In this document: positions 8,741-17,142 of the stretch, in pieces | Layout: every line of letters begins with the position of its first letter | Position numbering within the stretch: the stretch's first letter is position 1 | Assembly: GCA_964502005.1 (NCBI GenBank) | Contig: CAZCUX010000003.1 | Location: 186,001 to 250,000, forward strand | Source: CAJWOS01 sp964502005 | GTDB lineage: Bacteria > Myxococcota_A > UBA796 > UBA2385 | Length of the DNA stretch: 64,000 bases | Direction: 5' to 3' | Notes under the pieces: generated by a model | Databases searched by the model: none | What the model was told of the DNA's origin: nothing | What the model saw: the letters and a program-made list of their open reading frames with translations, nothing else | Program-made: the position numbers and the translations under genes

Positions 8741-9725
8741 GGCCGCTTCCTATTCCCATCAGCGCGGCGTTGTCGCCCTCTTGAATGGCGCGTTGGCTAA
8801 GGGAACGGGACAAGGCGAGGGGAACGCCGCAGGCGCCTGCGTTCCCGATATCCGGGTAGACACGGGGGGCGCGGTCGAGGGGCACCGACAACGCGCCACA
8901 GACGGCATCGTGGTTGGCTTTTCCGACTTGGTGCAGTGCGTATTGCGCGAAGTCGCCGTGCTGAAGGCCCAACTCCGCGTTCATGGTTGACCACGCTTGT
9001 CCCGCTAACTTTACGCCTTCTTTGAGCAGGGTCGTGGGGTCGGTGGTCATTTGGTCGGGGGTGCCGACGCACAGGCGATTGTGTTCGGTAGCCGCGAGCA
9101 ATGTCCCGCCCAAGAAGCGGTGCGGGGAGGTCGAGGCTTCGGCGCGCACCAGCAGCATCGCGGCGGACGCGCTGCCGAGGGTGAGCGTGGCGATGTTGTC
9201 GCGCACTTGGGCGTAGGTGGTGGATGGCTGCATGAGCCTTCGCACGGTGGCCTTGGTGACATCCCGGCTGCCTTCCCCGGCGACGACGAGTCCGGCTTTG
9301 ATTTGGCCGAGCTCAATCATATTTGCCACGACCACCATGCCCGACAAAAATCCGAGACAAGCATTTCCAATGTCGAAGTTCAGGCAGTGGCGCCCCAAGC
9401 CGAGGTTTCCGTGGACCAATGCGGCGGTAGACGGTTCGAGGTAGTCCTTGCAGACGCTCGTGTTGACCAAAATGCCGATTTCATCGAGCGGAAACTTTGT
9501 TTGCGCGAGCACCTTCCGCGCGGCAATCGTCGCGGCATCGGAGGGCTGCACGCCCTCATCCCAAAAACGGCGCGCCCGAATGCCGGTGAGCATTTCGAGA
9601 AAGCCAGGTTGCAAGCCGAGGCGCTGCCACGTACGCGCGAGCATATGTTCAAGGCTCGCGGTGGTGATGACCGTCTCGGGCACCTCTGTGACGAGGGCCT
9701 CGATGGCTACGTGTTCAAAGCGCAT
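8709..9725 (-). CDS. OleA-like beta-ketoacyl synthase III family thiolase
   Basis: A 338-residue FabH-superfamily enzyme whose residue numbering matches Xanthomonas OleA, from memory of that sequence: nucleophile Cys123 (NACLGF), His265 (LHQVGKAN), Asn295 (GNAGACG) and the OleA-specific base Glu97 (CKDYLEPSTA). The RARRFWDEGVQPSD and C-terminal ALMGIGSGLNC blocks are also OleA-like. OleA condenses two fatty acyl-CoAs head-to-head to a beta-keto acid for long-chain olefin synthesis. No oleB, oleC or oleD gene lies in this window, so the product's fate is unknown. Its 3' end overlaps rtcA by 32 bp. A FabH-like role in another pathway is the alternative. Confidence 0.86.
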   Translation of the reverse strand: MRFEHVAIEALVTEVPETVITTASLEHMLARTWQRLGLQPGFLEMLTGIRARRFWDEGVQPSDAATIAARKVLAQTKFPLDEIGILVNTSVCKDYLEPSTAALVHGNLGLGRHCLNFDIGNACLGFLSGMVVVANMIELGQIKAGLVVAGEGSRDVTKATVRRLMQPSTTYAQVRDNIATLTLGSASAAMLLVRAEASTSPHRFLGGTLLAATEHNRLCVGTPDQMTTDPTTLLKEGVKLAGQAWSTMNAELGLQHGDFAQYALHQVGKANHDAVCGALSVPLDRAPRVYPDIGNAGACGVPLALSRSLSQRAIQEGDNAALMGIGSGLNCAMMAVRW

Positions 9726-9782
9726 GGGCTCAGGGGGCGCGGGGGAAGTCCGGGGGGTCTAACACAACCCACAACGAATGGT

Positions 9783-10901
9783 TCAAGGCGACGCCGACTC
9801 GGTCGCATCGCTGTGGGGCGCCAAGGCATCGCGGCGGCGGGTGAGTCGCTCGGTGACGCCCCCTATCCACTGGACCCGCGCGGCGAGTGTCACGCCCTCG
9901 TCGTAAAATCGGTAGGCCTTTTCTCGCAACACTGCGGCGCGGCCCGCGATCTCCTGCCGATAGATGTTGGCTTGCTCTTCGGTGAGGCTGCGGGGGGGCG
10001 GCGCGGCGAGGAGGTCGTCGTGAAGCGCGATGTACGCGTCGCCCAATGCGAGGATTCCGGCCAATGCGTATTCGGGTTCGCCAGACCGCGCGATAGCGAC
10101 CACTTGCTCTTCGGCAGCCTTGATAGCGCCGGCCCGGGCGACGAGATTTCGGGCTGCTTTTTTGTTGCCCTCAAGGGTGTAGCCAAGGGCTTCTTCGAGG
10201 ACCGTGCGGGTGAGCACGAAGCGGGCGCGGGAGCTCGCCCAAGCGCCTTCACTGGCACCGCCCTCCAATAACGGCAGCGTGCGCGCAATCCGCTTCTCGC
10301 CGCGCTTTCGGCCCATGCCTACCTCGGCCACGCCGAGCTCCAACGAGACGATGGGCGCCGCGCTGGGCGAGAGGTCCGGGGAGGACAAGAGTTTGCGGGC
10401 GAGGGCGCGTGCTTCAGCGTGATTGCGCAGGTCGTTGTGGGTAATGATGCTGCGGTACAGCACATCATTTTGCAGCACGGGGTCGGACACTCGCTCGCTC
10501 GCCTTCGCATATGCAGCAAGGGCCTCGTGGTAGCGCTCCTGGAGTTCCAAGCTGCGGCCACGCTCGAACCAAGCAACGGCGGCATCGGTCGTACGGGTGA
10601 GGAGGTCCAGGCGCGTGTCTGCGCCGAGAAAGTCGCGATTGTCGATGCGCACCCGCGCTTCGGTGAGGACATCTTCCGGGGGCATCGCGGCCCACACCAA
10701 CTCCAGTTCGCCAACGGTGGGCGCCGGCGCGGCTTCTGGCTCCGGGGGCAATGGGTTTGGGTCCGCCGATGGGGGGTCGGACTCTATTGTCGCGGGGGCG
10801 TCGGCTTCGACGAGCGAGGGTGGGCTGCTGGCGTCGATAGCGGGAGACGCAGACGGCGTAGCCATTGCGGGCAGGACAAGCGCGAGCAACCAACCGTGCA
10901 T
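9783..10901 (-). CDS. exported TPR-like alpha-helical repeat protein
   Basis: A 372-residue protein I do not recognise as a named family. The N-terminus (MHGWLLALVLPAMATPS) looks like a short signal peptide, followed by a Pro/Ala/Glu-rich linker to about residue 62. Residues 80-340 are helical with TPR-like spacing (for example AVAWFERGRSLELQERYHEALAAYAKASE at about 108-136, quoted here only as a region). I chose the ATG at 10901 because GGAGA lies 6 bases upstream and the signal sequence starts there; an open frame continues upstream to 11666 but has no such support. It probably acts in the periplasm or envelope as a protein-interaction scaffold. Confidence 0.7.
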   Translation of the reverse strand: MHGWLLALVLPAMATPSASPAIDASSPPSLVEADAPATIESDPPSADPNPLPPEPEAAPAPTVGELELVWAAMPPEDVLTEARVRIDNRDFLGADTRLDLLTRTTDAAVAWFERGRSLELQERYHEALAAYAKASERVSDPVLQNDVLYRSIITHNDLRNHAEARALARKLLSSPDLSPSAAPIVSLELGVAEVGMGRKRGEKRIARTLPLLEGGASEGAWASSRARFVLTRTVLEEALGYTLEGNKKAARNLVARAGAIKAAEEQVVAIARSGEPEYALAGILALGDAYIALHDDLLAAPPPRSLTEEQANIYRQEIAGRAAVLREKAYRFYDEGVTLAARVQWIGGVTERLTRRRDALAPHSDATESASP

Positions 10902-11058
10902 TCGTTTCTCCGTGAAGGACCGAGCGATTCGGCACCAACGCAGACCGTCGATATCCCGCCGGGTTCTCCCGAATTCGAACCGGCGAAGTGGTTTTTGCGT
11001 TTTGCGACAAGGATAGCGACGACAAGAGGGTGCCCGCCCAGGTCGTGGCTGACTGGAC

Positions 11059-11092
11059 GCCTGGCCCCCCTTGTGAAAGGGGGGCTCCAGGC
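11059..11092. repeat. GC-rich hairpin
   Basis: Arms GCCTGG-CCCCCC (11059-11070) and GGGGGG-CT-CCAGGC (11079-11092) form a 12-bp stem with a 2-nt bulge and an 8-nt loop. There is no T-run on either side, so a standard terminator is unlikely. It could be a structured element or a degenerate interspersed palindrome. Confidence 0.55.
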
Positions 11093-11441
11093 TGCCGCTT
11101 CCGAGGTCCTCGCCAAAGAGGCATGTCGTCCACGGCCAGAATTTGGATCCCAATGGAATCGTACGGGGGCCGGGCACCAGCAGACAAACACGGAACGGGC
11201 AGGCGTCTCCATCGTACCTGCATCGGCGGAACAAGGGAAGTCCAAGCGTTGTACTGTGACGCTTTGAGACGAAGAATTCGTTGGACGAAGGGACACGGGG
11301 GGAGGTGGTAACGGTGAGGACGTCGTATTCGTCGTGATTTGGAGCAGAGTGGGTGTGGTCGTAACTCCGCGCAGGGTGACGACTGTCGGCGGCCATTGGA
11401 TGGTCGACATCCCCCCCCTTCAAGGACGATGAGGATTTACG

Positions 11442-11459
11442 TTGGCACGGTGCGTGCAC
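11442..11459 (+). promoter_or_regulatory. possible sigma-54 promoter
   Basis: TTGGCAC-GGTGC-GTGCAC keeps the invariant GG (11444-11445) and GC (11456-11457) exactly 12 bases apart, as in the rtcB promoter. The -12 box has G in place of the first T. It sits about 40 bp upstream of the lipoprotein start at 11499. Chance occurrence cannot be excluded. Confidence 0.4.
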
Positions 11460-11498
11460 CGCGCATCTGCATTCCCAATGCCTGTTCGGAGGTGCATG

Positions 11499-12092
11499 AT
11501 GGTGCGGTGGTTGTGCGTTTGTACGATAGCGATTGGCTGCGGACCTGTGGCTGAAGTGCCGCTGGAGCAGTCTTTTGCGGACCCTGACGAAGGCTGCATG
11601 CTCCCGCGTGGCGGGCCATTTTGTGACGAAGAGACCTTGCCGATTGCTACGGTCGGAGCTGCGCACCCTGGATGGGATAGCGACGCGTCGACGCCGTGGC
11701 GGCCGGCGGTCGGTGAGGTGTCCATGCTCTCTGTGCCGTCATCTTGGGTTGGATTTGTCGAGGCCAAGCTCGGTTGTGGCGGAGACACGCCACCCGCCAT
11801 CACGCTGTCGTTTTCGGTCGAAGGAGGGGTGCTCCAGCGCCGTTCCCTTCGCTGGCCAGAGGGGGTGTCGTCGCCCATTTGGTTGCGCCACCCGCTCGAC
11901 TTGCGCGCAGGTTCCTCGCGGCCCGTGCGCGTGCAGGTCGACGAGGTGTCCGCCGGTGCCTGCGTGCTGGAGCTGCGCCTGCGTGGCGTCCCTCTTTGGG
12001 ACGAAGATTGGTTGGCAGACGCACCCCGCGACTCGGGCGCGCCGTTGGAGTGCGACGCGGGCTGGTGCCCGTTTGGAATCGCCCCCGATTGA
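11499..12092 (+). CDS. predicted lipoprotein, unknown function
   Basis: A 197-residue protein with a lipoprotein signal: MVRWLCVCTIAIGC, lipidated Cys14. The mature part starts with an acidic, Cys-containing stretch. It then resembles a beta-rich carbohydrate- or protein-binding domain (FVEAKLGCGG, ITLSFSVEGG, LELRLRGVPLW). I do not recognise a family. CGGAGG at 11487-11492 favours the ATG at 11499 over the overlapping one at 11496. It is probably anchored in the outer membrane and may be transcribed from the sigma-54-like site just upstream. The convergent sirtuin gene ends 28 bp downstream. Confidence 0.7.
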   Translation: MVRWLCVCTIAIGCGPVAEVPLEQSFADPDEGCMLPRGGPFCDEETLPIATVGAAHPGWDSDASTPWRPAVGEVSMLSVPSSWVGFVEAKLGCGGDTPPAITLSFSVEGGVLQRRSLRWPEGVSSPIWLRHPLDLRAGSSRPVRVQVDEVSAGACVLELRLRGVPLWDEDWLADAPRDSGAPLECDAGWCPFGIAPD

Positions 12093-12119
12093 GGCTGGTT
12101 GGGGGGCGTTGCGTTGTCC

Positions 12120-12911
12120 TCAGCCGATTCCCAACAACGAGCCAAGGTAGTCGAGTGCGCGCGCGGCTCCTGCGCGAATCCGAATATCGACCCATGGGCT
12201 CATGGACGTAGGCTCGGGGTTGATTTCCGCGGCGATTCCCCCCGCCGACTGGACGACACGAATGGGCGCGACAATGTACGGAAAACGGCTGCTGGTGCCG
12301 ATTTGTACGACGGTGCTAAATCCTTGCTCAAGCTCGGCTTGCAGGCGGCTTACCGCCAACGATGGGAGGGGCTCGCCAAACAATACAACCGGAAGACGCA
12401 GCACAGACCGGCATTCGGGGCATCGAGGAACGTCAGGGAGGCGCCGTACATCGGGGGTCGGCTGGGACCAACCACATGCGGTGCACACCAAGTTTTGAAT
12501 GTCGCCGTGAATATTGATGACATCGCGTGTGCCGGCAGCTTCGTGGAGACCGTCTACATTTTGCGTGAGCACCACCACCCGCGGGAGGTGGCGGGCGAGG
12601 GACGCAATGACGACGTGGCCGCGGTTGGGGCGCGCGCCTTGGGCACCTTGGGCAATGGTGCGAATGTGGCGCCAGGAGATATCGGGGCGGCGCTGGAACA
12701 CCGGCAGGCTCAGGGCTTCTTCGATGGTCAATCCCGATTCTGCGTCGCGGCCTTCGTACAGGCCGTTCTGCCCCCGGTAGGTGGGCAGGCCCGAGTCCGC
12801 AGACAAACCGGCGCCTGTGACAAACAACACGTCGCCGTCGCGTTCGAGGGCACGCGCCAGAGCTTCGATGGCAGAAGCTGCGGCGGGATCGAGTTCTTGT
12901 GCGTGACTCAT
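12120..12911 (-). CDS. NAD-dependent protein deacylase (sirtuin, Sir2 family)
   Basis: A 263-residue single-domain sirtuin, the normal bacterial length. It removes acyl groups from lysines using NAD+. It has the NAD-binding GAGLSADSGLPTYRG (33-47), the QNVDGLH motif (117-123), the catalytic His135 (IHGD), and four zinc-binding cysteines at 143, 146, 164 and 167. The region equivalent to the Tyr-x-x-Arg pair of CobB/SIRT5 desuccinylases does not show that pair, so acetyl-lysine is the likelier substrate (inference). The ATG at 12911 starts the domain. It faces the GT2 gene, which starts about 60-110 bp away on the other strand. Confidence 0.93.
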   Translation of the reverse strand: MSHAQELDPAAASAIEALARALERDGDVLFVTGAGLSADSGLPTYRGQNGLYEGRDAESGLTIEEALSLPVFQRRPDISWRHIRTIAQGAQGARPNRGHVVIASLARHLPRVVVLTQNVDGLHEAAGTRDVINIHGDIQNLVCTACGWSQPTPDVRRLPDVPRCPECRSVLRLPVVLFGEPLPSLAVSRLQAELEQGFSTVVQIGTSSRFPYIVAPIRVVQSAGGIAAEINPEPTSMSPWVDIRIRAGAARALDYLGSLLGIG

Positions 12912-12970
12912 GGCGGCTCCGGAGCGTGCGTGGCGTAGTAGGGCGCAAGGATTGTGTAGCTTGACGAGGG

Positions 12971-14527
12971 GTGTGGCATCCAGTAGGGCCGAGTGTTCGC
13001 GGTCGTGGAGCGACAATTTTGTTCGTTGTCTGGGTCTATTTCTTTTTGCTTGCGGTGTTGTCGCTGTACGGGCTGCATCGGCTGTGGATGACCGGTGTTT
13101 ATGCGCTCCGGCGGGCGCAGCGTCCCGTTGCGCCGCAGCTTGACGTTGTGCCCAAGGTGACGGTTCAGCTCCCTGTCTACAATGAAGCGGCGGTGGTCGC
13201 GCGTCTGATTGACGCGGTGTGCGCGCTCGACTGGCCGCGGGAGTCGCTGCAAATCCAGGTGTTGGACGACTCGACGGACGGCTCATTGTGGGTATCACGG
13301 GCGGCTGCGCGAAAGTGGCGCGACCAAGGCGTTGACATCACCGTGCTCCATCGCGAAGACCGCGCGGGATTCAAGGCCGGAGCGTTGGCGGCCGGCCTGT
13401 CCTCGGCCACGGGTGCATTTGTGGCGATTTTTGATGCCGACTTTGTCCCGCCGCCAGACTTTTTGCGCGTGTTGGTTCCCCATTTCGGCCGGTCGGAAGA
13501 TGTGGGTATGGTGCAGGCGCGATGGGGACACCTCAACGAGCACCAAGGTCTGCTGACCCGACTTCAAGCGGTGTTGTTGGATGGACATTTTGTGGTCGAG
13601 CACACGGTTCGCCACCGCTCGGGGCGGTTCTTCAACTTCAATGGAACTGCGGGCATTTGGCGCGCGTCTTGCATTCGAGATGCCGGCGGTTGGCAACACG
13701 ACACGCTCACAGAAGACCTCGACCTGTCGTATCGGGCGCAAATGGCGGGTTGGAAGTTCGTGTACTTGGACCAATACGTTGTTCCCGCGGAGTTGCCGGC
13801 CTCTATTTCCGCGTTTCGCACCCAGCAGCACCGATGGGCCAAGGGCACCGTTCAGACCGCACGAAAGCTGCTGCCGGGTTTGTTGCGCAGCGCACTTCCT
13901 TGGCAGGTGAAGCTCGAAGCGGCGGTCCACATGACCAGCACGTTCGCATATGGTTTGCTATTGCTGTTGGCTTTGGTGCTGCCGCTCGCGATGGTAGTGC
14001 GCGGTTGGGGCGAGTCCGTGTGGGCTGGCTGGGTGGACCTTCCCGCCTTCGTTGCGTCGGGTGGGAGCATTGTGTTGTTTTATGGGGTCGCGGTCTCGGA
14101 TGCCCGCGCGCACGGCTGGCTCCGCCTTGTGCGGATTCCCGCCGTCATGGCCCTCGGCGTGGGAATGGCCGTCAACCAAAGTCGCGCTATTTGGGAAGGT
14201 TGGACGGGAACGGATGTCACATTCGTGCGCACGCCCAAAGATGGGTCGGTCGATGGGGCGCAGGGCGTGGCGGACGTTCACCGCTCGGCCGGAAGTTGGG
14301 TGCCGTGGGTGGAGGTTGGGTTTGCGGCGTATTTCTTGGCCGCGACCGCTTATGCGTGGGCCCACAAAGGTTGGGCCAGCGTCCCGTTTTTGCTGCTCTT
14401 TGCGACCGGATTCGGTGGGCTCGGCGTCGGCTCGCTGGTGCGGCGTTGGTGGCCATTTTCGATGGCCTTGGGCCAGAGCGCGCAAAAGCCGGGTTGCCCG
14501 GAACCTGGGCCAGTGGCCCCCCAATGA
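12971..14527 (+). CDS. membrane glycosyltransferase family 2 (processive type)
   Basis: A protein of up to 518 residues resembling cellulose-synthase-like GT2 enzymes. One N-terminal membrane helix (about 16-40) precedes a cytoplasmic catalytic domain with VTVQLPVYNE, VLDDSTDGS, the DAD metal site (FDADFVPP), TEDLDLSYR and the processivity motif QQHRWAKG. At least four further membrane helices follow. Such enzymes polymerise and export beta-linked glycans or mannans. The start is uncertain: GTG at 12971 gives the longest form, but a TTG at 13019 has GGAG at 13007-13010 and begins right at the first helix. A thioredoxin-like lipoprotein gene follows 37 bp downstream. Confidence 0.9.
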   Translation: MWHPVGPSVRGRGATILFVVWVYFFLLAVLSLYGLHRLWMTGVYALRRAQRPVAPQLDVVPKVTVQLPVYNEAAVVARLIDAVCALDWPRESLQIQVLDDSTDGSLWVSRAAARKWRDQGVDITVLHREDRAGFKAGALAAGLSSATGAFVAIFDADFVPPPDFLRVLVPHFGRSEDVGMVQARWGHLNEHQGLLTRLQAVLLDGHFVVEHTVRHRSGRFFNFNGTAGIWRASCIRDAGGWQHDTLTEDLDLSYRAQMAGWKFVYLDQYVVPAELPASISAFRTQQHRWAKGTVQTARKLLPGLLRSALPWQVKLEAAVHMTSTFAYGLLLLLALVLPLAMVVRGWGESVWAGWVDLPAFVASGGSIVLFYGVAVSDARAHGWLRLVRIPAVMALGVGMAVNQSRAIWEGWTGTDVTFVRTPKDGSVDGAQGVADVHRSAGSWVPWVEVGFAAYFLAATAYAWAHKGWASVPFLLLFATGFGGLGVGSLVRRWWPFSMALGQSAQKPGCPEPGPVAPQ

Positions 14528-14564
14528 CTTCCGAAATATATTGGGAAGACACGCGAGGATTGCA

Positions 14565-15074
14565 ATGAAGGATGTTCTGGGACGGTCTCTCGTGGTTTGT
14601 GTTGGGTGGACGGTTGCATGTGGTGAGCCACCGCCGGTCTTGCCGGACCCCCCTGCGCCGGCGTCGTATTGGGTCGAGCGAAGCGATGCCGCGTTGGACG
14701 CGGAAATCCGCTCTACCTGTGACGCCGCGGTCTCCGACCACGCGCCGATGTTGATGGTGTTCAGCGCGCCTTGGTGCATCGACTGTCGGCAGGTGCGGGC
14801 GATGGAGCAGCAGCCGCTTCTCGCCGAAGAGCTGACCCATTGGAAGAAGCTCGTGGTGCATGTCGGCAAGTTCGACCGCCACGAAGCGCTCCGCAATACG
14901 TTCAACGTAGGCGCTATTGCGCATTGGGTAGCGCTAAGACCCGAAGATTGCGGCGCTCCGATTGAGACTTGGCCCGTCTTGCGCTCGGGCACATTCGAGC
15001 CGCGCACCGGCTTTTTCGGGCCCAAGACCGAGGCCGAGCTCGTAGAGTGGCTGGTCGAAACCCGCAGCAAATGA
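14565..15074 (+). CDS. thioredoxin-like lipoprotein
   Basis: A 169-residue lipoprotein (signal ending WTVAC, lipidated Cys19) with a thioredoxin fold. The active site is FSAPWCIDCRQV, cysteines 71 and 74, as in DsbD gamma-type and thioredoxin-like domains. This suggests a periplasmic disulphide reductase or electron carrier. The ATG at 14565 follows GCGAGG. The upstream GT2 gene ends 37 bp earlier, so the two may be co-transcribed. Its redox partner is not visible here. Confidence 0.85.
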   Translation: MKDVLGRSLVVCVGWTVACGEPPPVLPDPPAPASYWVERSDAALDAEIRSTCDAAVSDHAPMLMVFSAPWCIDCRQVRAMEQQPLLAEELTHWKKLVVHVGKFDRHEALRNTFNVGAIAHWVALRPEDCGAPIETWPVLRSGTFEPRTGFFGPKTEAELVEWLVETRSK

Positions 15075-15223
15075 GGGCGCGCGGGTGCCGACGGGATGGC
15101 GGCTCTTCGGCGGACGCATGGGCAAAGGGCCGGAAAGGCGGAGCGTTATCTCGGCACTGAATGGCGATTCATTTTGCTTCGCCCTGATTCCCATGGCGGG
15201 CCGTACTGGCTGTCTTGTGTCCT

Positions 15224-15274
15224 CCGGGGAGACCGAAGGGCTCCCCGGTGCCGCGCAGACTTCGGCTGCGCGGC
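15224..15274. repeat. two tandem GC-rich hairpins between convergent genes
   Basis: First stem CCGGGGAG (15224-15231) with CTCCCCGG (15241-15248); second stem GCCGCGCAG (15250-15258) with CTGCGCGGC (15266-15274), loop ACTTCGG. They lie in the 238-bp gap between two convergent transcripts. No T-run follows, so Rho-dependent termination or a REP-like palindrome unit is likelier than a classic terminator. Confidence 0.6.
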
Positions 15275-15312
15275 CCGCCCGGCGACCGTAGGGCGCCGGC
15301 GGCCTCCTGAAT

Positions 15313-16518
15313 TCAGCGTGCGGCGGCTTCTTCAGCGGTGTCTTCGTGGAAGGGATTGCGGGGAATCCACGAGGGCGTGGGCAAGGTGCTGGCCGCCCAA
15401 CCGATGACAGGATGCAGCAACGCCGAGGGGTGCCGGATGTAGACGGGAACGTCGTGCGGCTCGGCGCCGATGGCACTCTTGATTTCGAGGGCGCTGCGCC
15501 CCAAGCATACCTTGGACACACCACGTTGGAGTGCTTCTTCAACGTAGTCGTAGAGCATGTTTTGGTAGAGCTTGTGCTCGCGATTGACTGTTTCGTCGAA
15601 GCCAACCAAGATGCCTTCGACGGCATCGTATTCGAGCAAGCTCGCGGCAAAGCCGACCGGCACGCCATCGAGGGTATAGAGACGGACTTGGCAGCGGTCG
15701 ACAAGGGATGTCTTGAGCTGGATGAGGGTGCGAGCGGTCGGCGGAGACAATGCGACGGCCGCGCGCTCCAATACACCTTGGAGAAGCTGGTTTAGGACTG
15801 GCTCCATCTCGATGAGCGTAGCAAGGTCGAGGGCTTGCCGGACGAGCTGCTTTCCCTTCTTTCGCGCAGACTTGGCCCGCTGACGGTATTTTGGGCGCAT
15901 GGCCGCGATGTAATCGTTCCACGAAGACCAATGCGGCGGCAAGTCGAGGCGCATGGGCGGCTCGGCCTTGTCGACGCGGTGGTAGCCCAAGGCGAGGAGG
16001 GCGTCGGCGTCGGTGCCCAAGCTGCGCGATGTGCAGATGACCATACCGATTGGCACTGGCAGTGACCGACGCGCGGCTTCGGTCATGCGGTCGAGGTACT
16101 CGGCCCGGCGGTCGAGGGAGGGGGCGGCCCAAAACCCGGAAACATCCGTGCGCAGGACGTCGCCGCAGACCAATACATGCGGGGTGCCGAGGTGTACGCA
16201 CGTGAGCACTTGTAATGCGGCCCGCAGTGGCCACGCCGCTTCGCTCTCGAGCTGTCCCAACATGCCGATGCGCAGTGGCAGCGCTTCGAATAGCGCGGCG
16301 GCGACGATGGTTTCGCCCTCCCACCCGATGACGATGCGGGCAAAAGAACCGGCGGGCAACGCAGCGATGGCTGCCGTGAGCCAAGGCTCGGAAAGCAGCG
16401 AGTGGTGCGCAGGAATGCGCTCGTGCCACGCGCTCGGTAGCTCGTCTGCGCGACGAACGACCTCGATGCGGGAAATGGGCCCGGTGATGGCCTTTCGCGT
16501 GGTGCGTGGACAGTTCAT
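15313..16518 (-). CDS. FemAB/GNAT-fold acyltransferase-like protein
   Basis: A 401-residue protein with the layout of GNAT-like proteins of the FemAB/peptidoglycan-recognition group. It has an N-terminal half-domain (WLTAAIAALP, IVIGWEGETIVAAALFEALP) and a C-terminal GNAT-like half with MRPKYRQRAKSARKKGK near residue 210 and the RLYTLDGVPVGFAASLLEYD strands. Such enzymes transfer amino acids or acyl groups to cell-wall or small-molecule amines; the substrate is unknown. The ATG at 16518 overlaps the LysE stop by 4 bp (ATGA), which indicates translational coupling. It is the last gene of the leftward operon that begins with the GT-C enzyme. Confidence 0.75.
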   Translation of the reverse strand: MNCPRTTRKAITGPISRIEVVRRADELPSAWHERIPAHHSLLSEPWLTAAIAALPAGSFARIVIGWEGETIVAAALFEALPLRIGMLGQLESEAAWPLRAALQVLTCVHLGTPHVLVCGDVLRTDVSGFWAAPSLDRRAEYLDRMTEAARRSLPVPIGMVICTSRSLGTDADALLALGYHRVDKAEPPMRLDLPPHWSSWNDYIAAMRPKYRQRAKSARKKGKQLVRQALDLATLIEMEPVLNQLLQGVLERAAVALSPPTARTLIQLKTSLVDRCQVRLYTLDGVPVGFAASLLEYDAVEGILVGFDETVNREHKLYQNMLYDYVEEALQRGVSKVCLGRSALEIKSAIGAEPHDVPVYIRHPSALLHPVIGWAASTLPTPSWIPRNPFHEDTAEEAAAR

Positions 16519-17138
16519 CCCGCCTCCGAGGGGGTGGTGAGGGTACGGAGGAGAAGTGCGACACCACCGGCAATGAGTAGCATTCCTGCTCCAAAACGAA
16601 GGCGAGTCAAGCCGCGACCGGAGAGGTGCGGGGACAAGCGACTGGCGACAGCGGCTTTGGCGACATCGGTGACGAAAATGGTGGTGACCATTCCCCCCAA
16701 TGTTGGCACGAGAATGGGGGGCGTCCAGCCATAACGTGTGCCGATGTTTGCGATGGTGCCAATCCAAAAGGTGAAAACGAAGGGGTTGACGAAGTTGACG
16801 AAGAATCCAGCCCAGAATGGAAATCGAATGGGCGTAGGCGCGGGTCGGTTGGGCGCGCGTCGTGTGGAAACTGCGAGTGAGACTCCAAAGAGGACCAAAA
16901 TGATGGCGCCTACGACGCCAAGAGCGGTTTGGCCCGCAGAGTGTTGCAACACCGGCTGGAGTCCGAGCGACAGTAGGGCAAGCGCCACAACGTCGCTCAC
17001 GGCGATGCCGAGCGCAACCCGAAACCCATGGAAAAACCCACCTTGTACGGCTGCATCAAGCAGTGTGAACAATACCGGCCCGACAAAGAGCGCGCACACC
17101 ACTCCGAGCACCAGTCCTTCCGCGTACAAACCAAGCAA
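16515..17138 (-). CDS. LysE/RhtB family amino-acid exporter
   Basis: A 207-residue inner-membrane protein with about six hydrophobic helices, the usual LysE size. The start (EGLVLGVVCALFVGPVLFTLLDAAVQGG) shows the family's G-x-GP motif in helix 1, and AGFFVNFVNPFVFTFWIG matches the conserved N-x-x-N-P segment. LysE proteins export amino acids or their analogues. It starts 4 bp after the stop of the LarA-like gene and its own stop overlaps the next gene by 4 bp, so it lies in one operon. The exported compound may be an enantiomer made by the LarA-like enzyme, but that is inference. Confidence 0.92.
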   Translation of the reverse strand: MLGLYAEGLVLGVVCALFVGPVLFTLLDAAVQGGFFHGFRVALGIAVSDVVALALLSLGLQPVLQHSAGQTALGVVGAIILVLFGVSLAVSTRRAPNRPAPTPIRFPFWAGFFVNFVNPFVFTFWIGTIANIGTRYGWTPPILVPTLGGMVTTIFVTDVAKAAVASRLSPHLSGRGLTRLRFGAGMLLIAGGVALLLRTLTTPSEAG

Positions 17139-17142
17139 TTCG

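Larger units (their letters stand above)
10902..11498. other. intergenic region between divergent genes
   Basis: About 600 bp without a convincing gene, separating the leftward TPR-like gene from the rightward lipoprotein gene. It contains one strong hairpin (11059-11092) and a sigma-54-like promoter near its right end (11442-11459). I see nothing else definite in it. Confidence 0.6.

Noticed and set aside
8709..9725. Complete olefin (oleABCD) cluster
   Set aside because: Only the oleA-type gene is present; the neighbours are rtcA and a TPR-like gene.
10960..10990. GAATTCGAACC, like a tRNA T-loop
   Set aside because: No acceptor or anticodon stem can be formed around it.
12120..12911. Sirtuin as part of an anti-phage system
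   Set aside because: It is a standalone single-domain sirtuin with intact zinc site and no defence partner next to it.
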